In this document: piece by piece, positions 46,506 through 57,900 of the stretch | Layout: every line of letters starts with the position of its first letter | How positions within the stretch are numbered: the first letter of the stretch is position 1 | Source of the DNA: Plazaster borealis | Lineage: Eukaryota > Echinodermata > Asteroidea > Forcipulatida > Labidiasteridae | Length of the DNA stretch: 64,000 nt | Assembly (NCBI GenBank): GCA_021014325.1 | Contig: CM037472.1 | Span: forward strand, 30,900,234 to 30,964,233 | Direction: 5' to 3' | Program-made: the position numbers and the translations under genes | Notes under the pieces: model-generated | The model's input: only the letters and a program-made list of their open reading frames with translations | What the model was told of the DNA's origin: nothing | The model's database searches: none

Positions 46506-46983
46506 AAAAGTACTACTGATATATAACAAGATATCTGTTGATAGAGTATCTATTTTGTTACATGTTTGTATATTTTACTAGAGCTTTGCACAATGTATTT
46601 TTACAATATACGTGCATCATACTTAATATTGTAAGCTGTTTTCCACGTTTAATTGTAGTGTGTTAATTTTCTCCGGGTGCTAAAATTTGTGTCTATTTAT
46701 TCATAGATTTGTAACATATATTTTGCATTCTTTGCAAATGTTTAGCCACAAAGACAAATTTTGTTCAGCTGCAATTAAAAAAATAGTTAACTATTCATCT
46801 ATTTTGCTATCTACATTTTTGATTGATAAAGCAGGGTGTTTCCTAGTGTATTTTTCTTACTGGTATTTATATTTTTCTGGGGCTTAGCACAGGGTGTTCA
46901 AAAAGCAGGTTGATTATCACTTGTTACTTGTAGTTGGTAGATACCCTCCTGAATACTCAAATAGGGGGTTTAAATGCAGTTAA

Positions 46984-47700
46984 GGTAGGATCATACTTTG
47001 GTAATGACTCTGAAAAGAAATTGTGTAGTATATCAAAAACCTACTTGTTAAAGGCATCGTACACGTTTGGTAATTGTCAAAGACCAGTGTTCTCATTTGG
47101 TGTATCCCAACATATGCATAAAACAACAAGCCTGTGAAAATTTGGGCTCAATTGGTCATCGAAGTTGCAAGAAAATGATGAAAGAAAAAAAACACCCTTG
47201 TTGTACAAATTTGTGTGCTTTCAGATAGGAATAAAAGGCTTCTAGCTAGAAGCTTTTATTATTTTAGTGAGAAATTACCTCTTTCTCAAAACTACGTTAC
47301 TTCAGAGGGAGTCATTTCTCACAATGTTTTATACTATCTCTGTTGCTCATTACCAAGTCAGTTTTTATGCTAATATATATTTTGAGTAAATACCAAACGT
47401 GTAGGATACCTTTAAGCATCCTGCGAAATCATTTCTTTCAAAGTTGGTTAGAAATCAATAAAAGTATGTTGAACCAATTTGAATCTCCAAAGATGGCCTG
47501 CAGGCGACTTTGGGAAATTTCCGTGGAGTCCGTTAAGTTGAATTGCTGCCTGCAATACGGCCAGAGATGCGGTTGGTTAGTTCTTTGCTGTTTTCTCAAC
47601 AAGTAGGCATTGTATTCAACTGAAACTTTCACAGGTGACTTTTATTGCATCTTTCTTGATAAATGTGCCAAACCAAACAATGATCCTACCTCAAGGAGGC
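46984..47700. mobile_element. TTAA element C split by element A
   Basis: Left part to 47047 (AGGTAGGATCATACTTTGGT) and right part 47416-47695 (GGCCAGAGATGCGGTTGG, CAACTGAAACTTTCACAGGT) match 58664-59106. The insertion 47052-47411 is a full-length element A with TTAA on both sides. Confidence 0.8.
47052..47411. mobile_element. TTAA element A, copy 7
   Basis: AGGCATCGTACACGTTTGGT to CCAAACGTGTAGGATACCT; central hairpin is a variant, AGGCTTCTAGCTAGAAGC. Confidence 0.82.
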
Positions 47701-48299
47701 TTTGTCGGATGTGGAACTGAATTAAATTCTTAAAGGCATGGTTGGGACATCTATGGTGCCCTTTGAACTTTGCTCTAAAAGTTTTCAAACTCTAAAGAGG
47801 ACGTCTTAGATGAAGACACCTGGACATATCTTTCTGGATAAAACCTTGACTGTCGGTGAAACAATTATTTTTTTATGTATTAAACTATTATACAGAAGGA
47901 AAGGGTTTTAATTATTGAAGATATATAATTTTGATACTTATTATGTGATTTGAAAAAGTAATTGTTCTAAACCATAAGTTAATGTACCATTAAGTGCTTC
48001 CGTTTTAAGATTAATATTTTTGGTCTGGAATTACTGTCGTGGAGGCAGTGGCATTAAAATATTTCCATGACTTTAAGATTTTCCAATGGAAGTGCTTTTG
48101 CAAAATAAAATATTTAAAATGATGAAAAATAAAATCGGCAAGAATTTTAATTGTTATGTGCAATTAAATTATGTTTTTTAAATAATTTAAGTTCGGTACC
48201 CATTTGCATTTCTCACTTCTGGTACGGCCAGCAGGAGGTGGATTGTGCTTTTGCCTTTGATTTGATGATACAAGCATGGAATTTGACTCACAATCAGAG

Positions 48300-48940
48300 C
48301 TAGCATAGATGGACCATGTAACTTGTGACATCACATGACTTTTTACAAAATAGCCACAGAGCCTGGACTTCCAGCAGGCACAATTTGTTCACAACTCAAT
48401 GGAAGAACACATAACATCTTTACGGAGATTGCACTGTCTGATTTATTTTATATCAACTTTTGATATGAAGAAAGGTGGCACTAAAACTTGTTCAGCTCTG
48501 TTATTGTTATAACTCTTGAATTTTATGACACAAAATGTAAAATTCCCCACAATGCCATTACAGTATTTTGCCTGCCAGGAAATGCCGTGGAATCCCCCTT
48601 ACATACAAGCTTACTATTTTTAGAAGTTAGAATTGCCCTTAAAATTTTCAACATGGCTGCCATTGCTTGTTATTATACCTATGTTTTTTTCGAAGGACCA
48701 ATATGCGATATCCCTATAGACCAAGATACTGCACTGGTCATATGGGAAAGGTGACATTTTGTGTCATATTTTGAGATGTGGGCTCTGTGGCTCTTTTGTA
48801 AACATGTGATGTCACAGGTCACATCATCTATAATTTCCACATAAATCCAAGAGTTTTAAAAGTACAGCTGAAGCAGGCTTGGTGACTCTTTTGTAAACAT
48901 GTGATGTCACAGGTCACATCGTCTATAGACAAATATCTTT
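48300..48940. repeat. Repeat L (direct and inverted copies)
   Basis: CTCTTTTGTAAACATGTGAT and GTCACAGGTCACATCATCTA occur at 48791-48835 and again at 48888-48930. An inverted form (CTTGTGACATCACATGACTT) lies at about 48324-48360. Confidence 0.6.
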
Positions 48941-49304
48941 CTCATGACGGGCCCAATACTCAGTGCCAAGTTCCAATCATCCAAAAGGCACAAAAACACT
49001 CTTCGTTTACAAAAAAAGTATATGACCAATAGGTGGCGCTATTCAACTTTTAAAATGGTGCTTCGCTCTACCCGCAATTTTCTTCACAGTAGTCATGAAA
49101 TTTAAAACAAAAACATGCTCGGTTCTTCATTCCAGTATTTCCACGAGGTAAGATTTGACATTCTTTATAAGAAGAAAACAATTCTCCAAACAATATGGAT
49201 CATGTTAGTGAAATGCGTGTGGAATGTTCACTGCAACACTCATACGAAGTTAATAAAAAAAATGTTCCAATGACAATTATGTTTTTATTTTTTATTTTAA
49301 ACAA

Positions 49305-49790
49305 TGTTTAACCACTTCACGTCGGTATCTTAAAAAATTTCCGTGCCTACCACCCCCGGTATTATTTTGCGGAACTTTTTGGAGCTTCTTGAGCAATCGT
49401 TTTCCTTTGAAAATATTGTTGCCACAATGAAACCCTGACTTGACAAAGGAAAAAGCAAGTACAACAAAGGTTCTCATAATATTTAATAATTAGTTCCGTG
49501 ATTCGCAGTTACCTTGTTTTGACCGAGAGCTAGCCACGGGGCATGGGCACGGCCGAAAGTCTGCCATTGGTATGCTGGAATCTCGGAATGCTCGGACTTG
49601 CCTCCCATTGAGCCGAATATAATGACTAACAATGGTATCAGCCTGTCCATTCTTGTAATTGTATGCCACACTTGTACAACAGGACTGGAATCGGGGGTTA
49701 CACAACACTGCAAGCATGTCAGTTTTCCAGAACCAGTTGTCACTCTTTTTGTACTGAAATCCGAAGTTGTTCAGGGGCGTTAAACAACGT
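49305..49790. mobile_element. Repeat M (partial, inverted relative to 6508-7112)
   Basis: Starts AACCACTTCACGTCGGTATC and contains TTCTTGAGCAATCGTTTTCC and CCACAATGAAACCCTGACTT, the complement of 6508-7112. Distal end lost. Confidence 0.6.
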
Positions 49791-49799
49791 CAGCCATAA

Positions 49800-50750
49800 G
49801 TCTGTCCAGAAAATTGTTTTGGTCCTGGCTCACACACAACCGAGGTTCTGCCAATATGCTTCCACAGGCTGAGTATGGGACCCTCATATTAATATGAACC
49901 ACATCAATAAACTTGAATCAGTGCATCGAATAGCAGCAAGATTTGTTACAGGGGATCATCGGAGAGATTCCAGCATGACAGATATGCTTCAAAACCTCCA
50001 GTGGCCTACATTAGAAAAACGAAGGAAATTCAGAAGATTATCCATGTTCTATCAAGCTGTTCACAAAGTGGTTGCTGTTAACATTCCACATTACGTGACT
50101 CCTTTAGACCGCATTAGAAGAAATCGGTCCTACTACTTTACCGTCACTCGCGCCGACTGCCCGTCAACTCTCAAATCAACTTTCGTCGTGTCTCAACTCA
50201 TTAAATGTACATCAAAAAAAAATAAATGGATGGGGAAATGGGGTGGAAGTGTTAAGTCTGGGCTAAATATATTATTTATGGTTTTCAAAAAATTTCATTT
50301 TACAAAAATGTTTTGTTGTAGTATAAATATATATCATCAAATCATTGGACTCAGACTAATCACTAATCATCCATATGGAAGTTGCCATGTTGTTGCCATG
50401 TTGTAAGCACAGCGAGATTTTTTTTTTTAAAAAAAAATCTAAATTTTAACCTGAAATGTAACCTAAAACTTAGAATTCTTTTTTTTTTGCTTTCTATGCT
50501 TCTTCTTTGTGGATTTTAAAGGATTTAAGGAGTTATTGACGGCGAGTTGGCACAAGTGGTGAAGTGAGTTGTGAAGTAGTAGGACCCGAAGAAATAAACA
50601 CAATGAGTGCTACTCTTTACTTAGATGCCGCACTCAATCTTATCAGAAGAGCTTCTTTCCAAGAACCATAACAGACTGGAACAGCCTCATCCCAGAAATA
50701 GTCAATCAACCATCCCCATCAAAATTCAAACTAAGTCTTGAAAAGTATAT
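49800..50750 (+). mobile_element. LINE fragment (jockey/RTE-like C-terminus), interrupted
   Basis: INKLESVHRIAARFVTGDHR, then TDMLQNLQWPTLEKRR and KVVAVNIPHYV (49905-50165), match the post-RT region of a non-LTR element. Its end (FPRTITDWNSLIPEIVN reading frame, about 50665-50705) is separated by roughly 450 bp of unrelated AT-rich sequence. An open frame across the first part (49894-50406) is LINE remnant, not a host gene. Confidence 0.72.
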
Positions 50751-51404
50751 GTATCCCAAAGCTACAAACTAGTCTGCACAGGGCAACACTCCTTTACACT
50801 GAAGTGAACAATGATCGGCGATGTTCAGTTACACTTCTGAGATTCTTAGATTCTGAGTGCCTACTTAGTTTTCTCACACGACAGCGTCAAATCACGGAAC
50901 TAATTATAACAACCTTTTTGGGAGAACAAAAGAGAAGGGAAAAGTTGCTGTATCCAACCTTGACTATTAAGGTCGAGTGTGTTTCACCTCTTTGATACAT
51001 TTCTGACATTATTTTCCTAAAAAAAATCATCCAGAGCAACTGGTAGTATAAAATATGATAATTATTGCACTTCAAAACAAACAAATTGAAGGAAAACATA
51101 TTGTGAAATAGTGACGTTGAATATGGCAAGTTTGCCATGAGAAGTCTGTGTCAACAAATGTGTGTGTAGGCGGGGGAGAATTGTCATGGGTTTGAAGGAT
51201 TTTTAAAACACATTTGCTGTTGAACTTGTTGAACTGTGATAATGATGGCTATGCTCTAGTTTCTAGTAGCCTATTGTTTGAATTTAATCCTTAGAATGTG
51301 AACCCGTCTCTGACAAACCAGAATCAAAATCTACATTATCAAAGCTACGTTTTTACAAGCCCTAACCACTACTACTGTTATTTCCCAGTTAACAGATATA
51401 AACC

Positions 51405-51990
51405 ATGGACCCAGTAATTAGCACAAGCGACGTTCTCGCTACATCCTTAGACAGCTTGGCAACCTCTATTGCTTGTGGATCTACAAGTATTCTAGAAGAC
51501 TCTGTGGCCAGTTCCTTAATGCTAACAAACCATGGAGTCGCCTCATCGCTTGGGATTTCTCAAGCAAACCTGGGACTTAATGACATCGACGAGAGCGGGT
51601 CCTCCGGAATCGACTTGGGGGCCAACCAGATTGAAAACTCTTTCCCTGATTGCACTGGGGATCTAGATAGCCAGTCAATTGTTGGGGGAGATGAAACAGA
51701 CTCCACAGACATGACTAATCTCGGACTCTCGCAATCTAGCTACATGCTGTTCAATCTTCCAAACAGCAATCCGACCTCAGTTGCCACAACAACCTTCATG
51801 CCGATAATGGTGTTGAGTACAAGTAATGGCATGCTGAAAGCAAATGGTGTTGAATCGAATTTGATACTAGATCGGCCGCAACAGGACTTGAGACAGTTGC
51901 TAAGACTTAGAGATCTTGCCCATGCTAATCTTATATGTGCTACCCAGGAGAGTATAGCTAAATCGTCTTGGGTGACCAACCAAACAACAG
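51405..51990 (+). CDS. ZNF410: ZNF410 exon 1 (start codon, N-terminal domain)
   Basis: 195 residues from [20 protein letters not shown]. Acidic and Ser/Thr/Leu-rich like an activation domain; ends with the conserved [11 protein letters not shown] helix. Donor GTTAGT, phase 1 out. Confidence 0.9.
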
Positions 51991-54961
51991 GTTAGTTAAG
52001 CGTCTTCTAGCTTATCATTAAGAATAAAACTGTCTTGGTCAAGTAAAAGGAACAGGCTAATTACTCCATACTTAAAGAGGAAGGGAAATGACCAATTCAA
52101 TTTTGTGATGTACTCATTTTCCAATAGATAGAGTCCTCATGTGAATGGGGAAATTTTACAAGTCTCTAACCTCATGTTAAAATTGTGTAAATTGCCATTG
52201 TATTTGATACCCTTCCAGTGCAAAATTTGTCATCATCCAAAACATCTGATGATGACATCATTCTGAGAAAAATGGGTCTCTACATTTTTGTATGGGATTG
52301 TTTTGGTTCATTCCTGACTTTCAATAATATTTAATCAAAACAGCCTTGAATTTGACTGACAACAAGTTTCTCTTTGGAATGTAAAGATCCATTAGTTTTT
52401 GAAATCCAATGGTTTCAATATTTGCTCTGAAAAAGTCAGTTATGAACCAAATCATCCCCGTACAAAAATGTAGAGACCCATTTTTCTCAGAATGATGTCA
52501 TTAGATGTTTGGGAGGTTGACAAATTTTTCACTGGAAGGGTATCAAATACAATAGCAATTTACACCATTTTAACTTGAGGTTATAGACGTGTAATTTTTT
52601 CACCACTCACATGAGGACTCGATCTATTGGAAAATGAGTACATAAAAAAGTTAAATTTGATAATTTCCTTCCTCTTTTTTCTAGTGGGTTGAAATCCTGC
52701 CAGGGCAGGGCCCGATTTCATAAAGCTATTCAGTAAAATATTCTGCTTAGCAAATTTCTTTGCTTAGCAAGAAATGAGTGGGGTACCAGTCGCATCAATG
52801 TAAATTGTATGGTATTTGTGTTGCTGGTAAACCATTTCTGCTACGCACAATTTTTCTGTGCTCAGCGAGTTTTTGTGCTTTCGTGCTTTACGTAACACTT
52901 TTGTCATTTTGCACATAGAAGAAGCCACATGTAGATCCTAGAATCGATAACAGGAAATAATTCTCTGTTCAGTTTATTTTTTAATACTTTCAACTGGTGT
53001 TTTTCAGAAGAGAAGTTCTTCAAATGTGAAGAATGTGGTCGCAACTTTAAGTCTTCCAGTCACTACAGGTATCACTGTGAGACGCACAAAGGTAACAAAG
53101 TCCTGAAATGTCCAATGGAAGGGTGCAATAGACGCTTTGCTTGGCCTGCCCATCTCAAGTACCACACGAGGACACATGCGTAAGTATCCCCTTCCTTCAA
53201 GGGCATTTATTCCCGAGTTTGCCATCTTATTCTCTGAATACGTATGTTTTATGCATCATGACCAACAGTGTTGATGCAATTTGAAGTTGTGAAGAGTCGG
53301 AGCATGCGACAAGGGGCCTAATTTCATGGCGCTGCTTAAGCAGGAAATTTTGCTTAGCAAAAAAGAGTCAGATACCAGTCATAATGTGACTTGGTATTTT
53401 TGGCTGGTAACCTTATTCTGGTAAGCATAATTATGTTGTGCTTAGCTACTTTTTGTGCTTAAGCAGCTCTATGAAATCAGGCCCTGTATGGCACAATGAC
53501 CTTTCCAATGACTCGTTGTGGTAACTAGACTTAATTTGTCTGTTTGCAGGGGCAGCCTCACTTTCAAAATATCGTCTTTTTTTGGTAGATAAAATGAACA
53601 AGCTGCATTTAGCCCTTTAATCTTCATATCAAGACTGAAAAGGTACTTGTTAGCGGTCAGACTATTGGCAATTGCCACTGATGTTTGCAGTGTTGGCTGC
53701 TGAGTGGTTTAATATGTCCATATGCACCCACACTGTCCACAAACCATGCAAAGCAACCATGAATACCCTTGACATCAATCAGATCAGGGCTAGGGGGAGG
53801 TCCTCCTATCAACACGAGCCCATCTGATTCTGTCCCTCCAGTCAGGTCCTTCATGCAGGAGCGCAGGTCTTCAATCATTTTGGACTCCTGTGTCTCTCTT
53901 TAGGATGTCATTATGGGACGTCCTTCTCTTGCCTCTGGAAGTCTTTCCATAAGATGAGGAGGATCTTGCAAACAGTGCCCTGCAAGTTTCATCTGTCGCT
54001 CACAAGTCTTGTCGAATACTTTCGGTGGACTGCCACAGAGGTCGATGTTCCTAGACTTTCTAGTGGTGCATTTGGTTTTACCACTGTAAAATTGTCATGA
54101 AGCAAAGTAGCACACACACATGTACGTTGTAAATTTCAAATTCATGCAATTGAATTTTGTTACACCAATATACCTATTTATGTGTTAGCCTTTAAGAAAG
54201 ACTCTGCTAGGGTCAAATTGACAGGCCATTTACTATTTGTTGTACATATGTAGTAAGTTTTTGTGATGCCTTTAGCAATTCTACACTGCAGTACAATCTA
54301 TCTGTAGTAACATTCTGCAGTACCAATCGGTCTATAGTGAACATTCTGCAGTACCAATCGGTCTATAGTGAACATTCTGTAGTACCAATTTAAAGTAACA
54401 TTTAGTGATTATTTTTGTCGATAGCAACGATCGTCCCTACAGCTGTTCAATGGATGGATGTGGTAAAACCTTCTACACTGTACAGAGTCTTCATGTCCAC
54501 ATGCGCACCCACACTGGCCACAAACCGTTCAAGTGCTCAGAGGATGGTTGCGGCAAAAGTTTCACAACGGCTGGAAATCTCAAAAACCATTCCAGAATTC
54601 ACACAGGTAATGTATATTGATTTGTCATTCATTCATTTGTTCATTCACTACCGTGATGACTTGACGAGTTGTGCCCATCTGACTCTATCAAGCATAGTGA
54701 TAGAGAGAGATGGACCGCTTAGACCAGTGTCAGCCTCGAGCTGTACACAGTTGAGATTAGTTGAGCTGGGGGTATTAAATGATCATGACAGAAATTAACA
54801 AATGGGAAGAACTTATTTCCAGACGAATCCAAAGTGTCGGGAATATTATTTATCAAAATCGTGATTTCCCTTGAAAGCAATCTGTGATTCACCATCGCTT
54901 GTGATATTCTACTGCCAGGATGGAGGATGTGCACTGAGTGGTCATTTGATCAAATGATTTG

Positions 54962-54997
<36 letters not shown>

Positions 54998-57900
54998 TGG
55001 TTTATTGCTATCTACATAAAAGTATGCAAAAGAAATTGCTTTGGCTCTCGTGCTTAAAAATACACGAAAATACAACAGTAAAATACATTAGTAAACTAAG
55101 AAATGGGCAATTCCACACTAATGGGCCAAAAGATAACTTTGTAAGATAGGCATGTGAGAGTGAGACAAAAGTAACTATTTTGTTACAGTCTTTTCCATTA
55201 CATTTTAAATCTGTTTATGATTGTTTGTAGTGAAAAATAACAAATTACTCGGTGACCTCTAGGAATTACAAGGTTATTTAAAATGTGTTACGTATGTAAC
55301 AAAGATAGACATATGGCCTGGAAAGGAAAGAAAGAATGAAAAATCAGTTACAAAATACTGTGTCAGTAACTTTCCTAACCCTTAAAGATTGTATGCAATA
55401 AAACTGAGATGTTGCCGTGGGTATTAAGGCAATAACAATGGGAAATAAATCACGTACGAACATTGGACAGACGCTTTTGTGACAAAATTCTGTCCTTGGA
55501 TGTACGTATAAATTTGTTTTTAAAACTTAAAATTTCTTAAATAGCCAGGGAAGAAGTTTCTTAATTTTGGCTGGTAACTATCCCTAAGGGTCTGTAGAAT
55601 TGGTATCTGGACAACATTGGGCAATACATGTATTTTAATATAACCTCTATCAAATGATAACAAAAATGTCTGTCCTTGTTACATACGTATAAATCTTGAA
55701 GAATTATCTCCTCCAGTTTCTTAGCCACAATCCTCATGTGCTTCTGAATGTACATAGACAAACATACATGACAACATACTTCATTTTGTTACTACTATCC
55801 AACGTTCCCCTCCCATGTCACACTTTTGTGCCCATTAGTGTGGAATTGCCCAAATACATAATATTAATACATTACAGGAAATTAGTTCAAAATCTAAAGT
55901 GACACCCAAAATACTTGAGAATGATAAAGATAAATATTAAAAACTTTCAAAAAAGAGAGAACTCTTAAAGAAAAAACTGACTGATTGATTACTTTATATC
56001 AATTCAGTCCCCTGACTGTGTTGGATAAAAACTTTGCCTGAATCGTTCTGTGCAATACACTTGATTACTCTGTAGCGCTTCCCTGATCTTAAAGGCACTG
56101 TACACGTTTGGTAATGACTCAAAACAAATATTAGCATAAAAACTTACTTAGTAACAAGCAACGGAGAGCTGTTGATAGTATAAAACATTGTAGGAAACGA
56201 CTCCCTCTGAAGTAACGTAGTTTTTGAGAAAGATGTAATTTCTCACTAAAAACTTCTTGCAAGAAGTTTTTATTCCTATATGAAAGCACACAAATTTGTA
56301 CAACAAGGGTGTTTTTTCTTTCATTATTTTCTTGCAACTTCGATGACCAATGGAGCCCAAATTTTCACAGGCTTGTTATTTTATGCATATGTTGGGATAC
56401 ACCAAGTGAGAAAATTGGTCTTTGACAATTACCAAACGTGTTCAATGCCTTTAACAAATCAAATAACTCATTTGCCGGATGAGAATCATCGTTGTTAAAC
56501 AACTCAGGCCTTATTTTTCTTCTATGTATTATCTTTTTATGTAGGAGAGAGACCATTCATATGTGATCACGAGGGCTGTATACAGAGTTTTGCTGAACAC
56601 TCCAGTCTACGCAAGCATAAACTCACTCACACAGGTAACATATCTAGAAAAGGGATCAGAAACCTAAACACAGTTTGGCCTAGAACTTTGCCACACTTGA
56701 TCTTGATCTTGTTGGATCGTCAGTATACAGAAATGGTGATTCTATTTTTTGCTCTGTACAAAAAATAAAATAAAACCAAATCCGCCAAACCTGAAAATAA
56801 GCTCTTGTTTAAAAGAAATACTTTATACAAATAGCTCATTTAGTACTTTCTCCTTAATTGTTTTATTATTGTGTATTAATTTTCTAAATCTATTATTGAT
56901 CATTATGACTATTTATCTCTTTTCATAAAATAACTTTTTATGTTGAAGAAAATTAGTGAAGTAGTAGTTTTATTAGTTTTACATTGAAATTTTACATTTG
57001 AATTAATTTTACTTAGAATTTTTTAAACATTGTATACAATGGTGAGGTCGGCCTCTAGTGTTTTACTTCGGATCAAATTCTGCTTAGTAACAACGCCACA
57101 CACATTCTGGAACCAATAATGTTGTATGTTCCAAATGTACACAGGAGAGAAGCCGTATGAGTGCGAAATCTGCTTCAAAGTGTTCTCTCAGAGCGGCAGT
57201 CGAAACACCCATAAGAGACGCCACCACACCTTGTCTAAGGCAAAGGCCGCGTCATCTCGGGGAGACAGGAGGATGCGAGACGAGACGGGGGAGAGACAAG
57301 AGGCGGAGAGGGACACTGAAATTAACTGCAATTTGTTAGGAAATCACCAGGGTACAACTCAACATGAAATAGAACTCGCAGGTAAAGTGCAAATCATCAC
57401 CGTTTTCAAGAACAGTAAATTCTTTTTTATTAAGTCGTACATTTCGGCAAACATGTGTTTTTACACTTGGATGTTATCATTGACATAAATTTTTCCTTAA
57501 TTATCAAGCTCGAATCTAATGAGAAAATCCAACAGACTGCAGGGCTTGTAGCACACAATTTTTATTGGACCAGAATTTATTTTACAATACCAGAATCAAA
57601 ATGACATGTAAACTGTTTTTATTTATACTTGGATACTCAAAATAACTGAAAGGTATTCATCAGATTCATAGTAAACATTTGAAGAATAAAATTAACAGTG
57701 AGGTACTGAAAAAGGCAAGAACCTGATAGCGGTTGTGCACTTAAAAAAACTTAACAAAGTGTTTGTATGAACACATTTCCTTAAATGTTTTTTAAAATTG
57801 TATTCCTACTTGTAAAGTGTACTACTACTGCATTCATATACAAATATCTGTAATTGAATTTTTACTTCTCATCTTTGCTATGTCTTCCATTAAAAAATGA

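Larger units (their letters stand above)
45667..51388. other. Intergenic interval, dioxygenase to ZNF410
   Basis: It holds the dioxygenase 3' untranslated region, several repeats and a LINE remnant. AATAAA sequences occur near 46480-46500 (in a SINE tail) and AATAAAA near 48107 and 48127; neither can be called the real polyadenylation signal. The ZNF410 promoter and any untranslated first exon are probably at 50900-51360. About 47700-48290 shows nothing recognisable. Confidence 0.5.

Noticed and set aside
49894..50406. 170-codon open frame as a host gene
   Set aside because: The first half matches the post-RT region of non-LTR retrotransposons and the second half is unrelated low-complexity sequence.
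51740..51979. Minus-strand open frame opposite ZNF410 exon 1
   Set aside because: Antisense shadow of the coding exon, with no splice signals or similarity.
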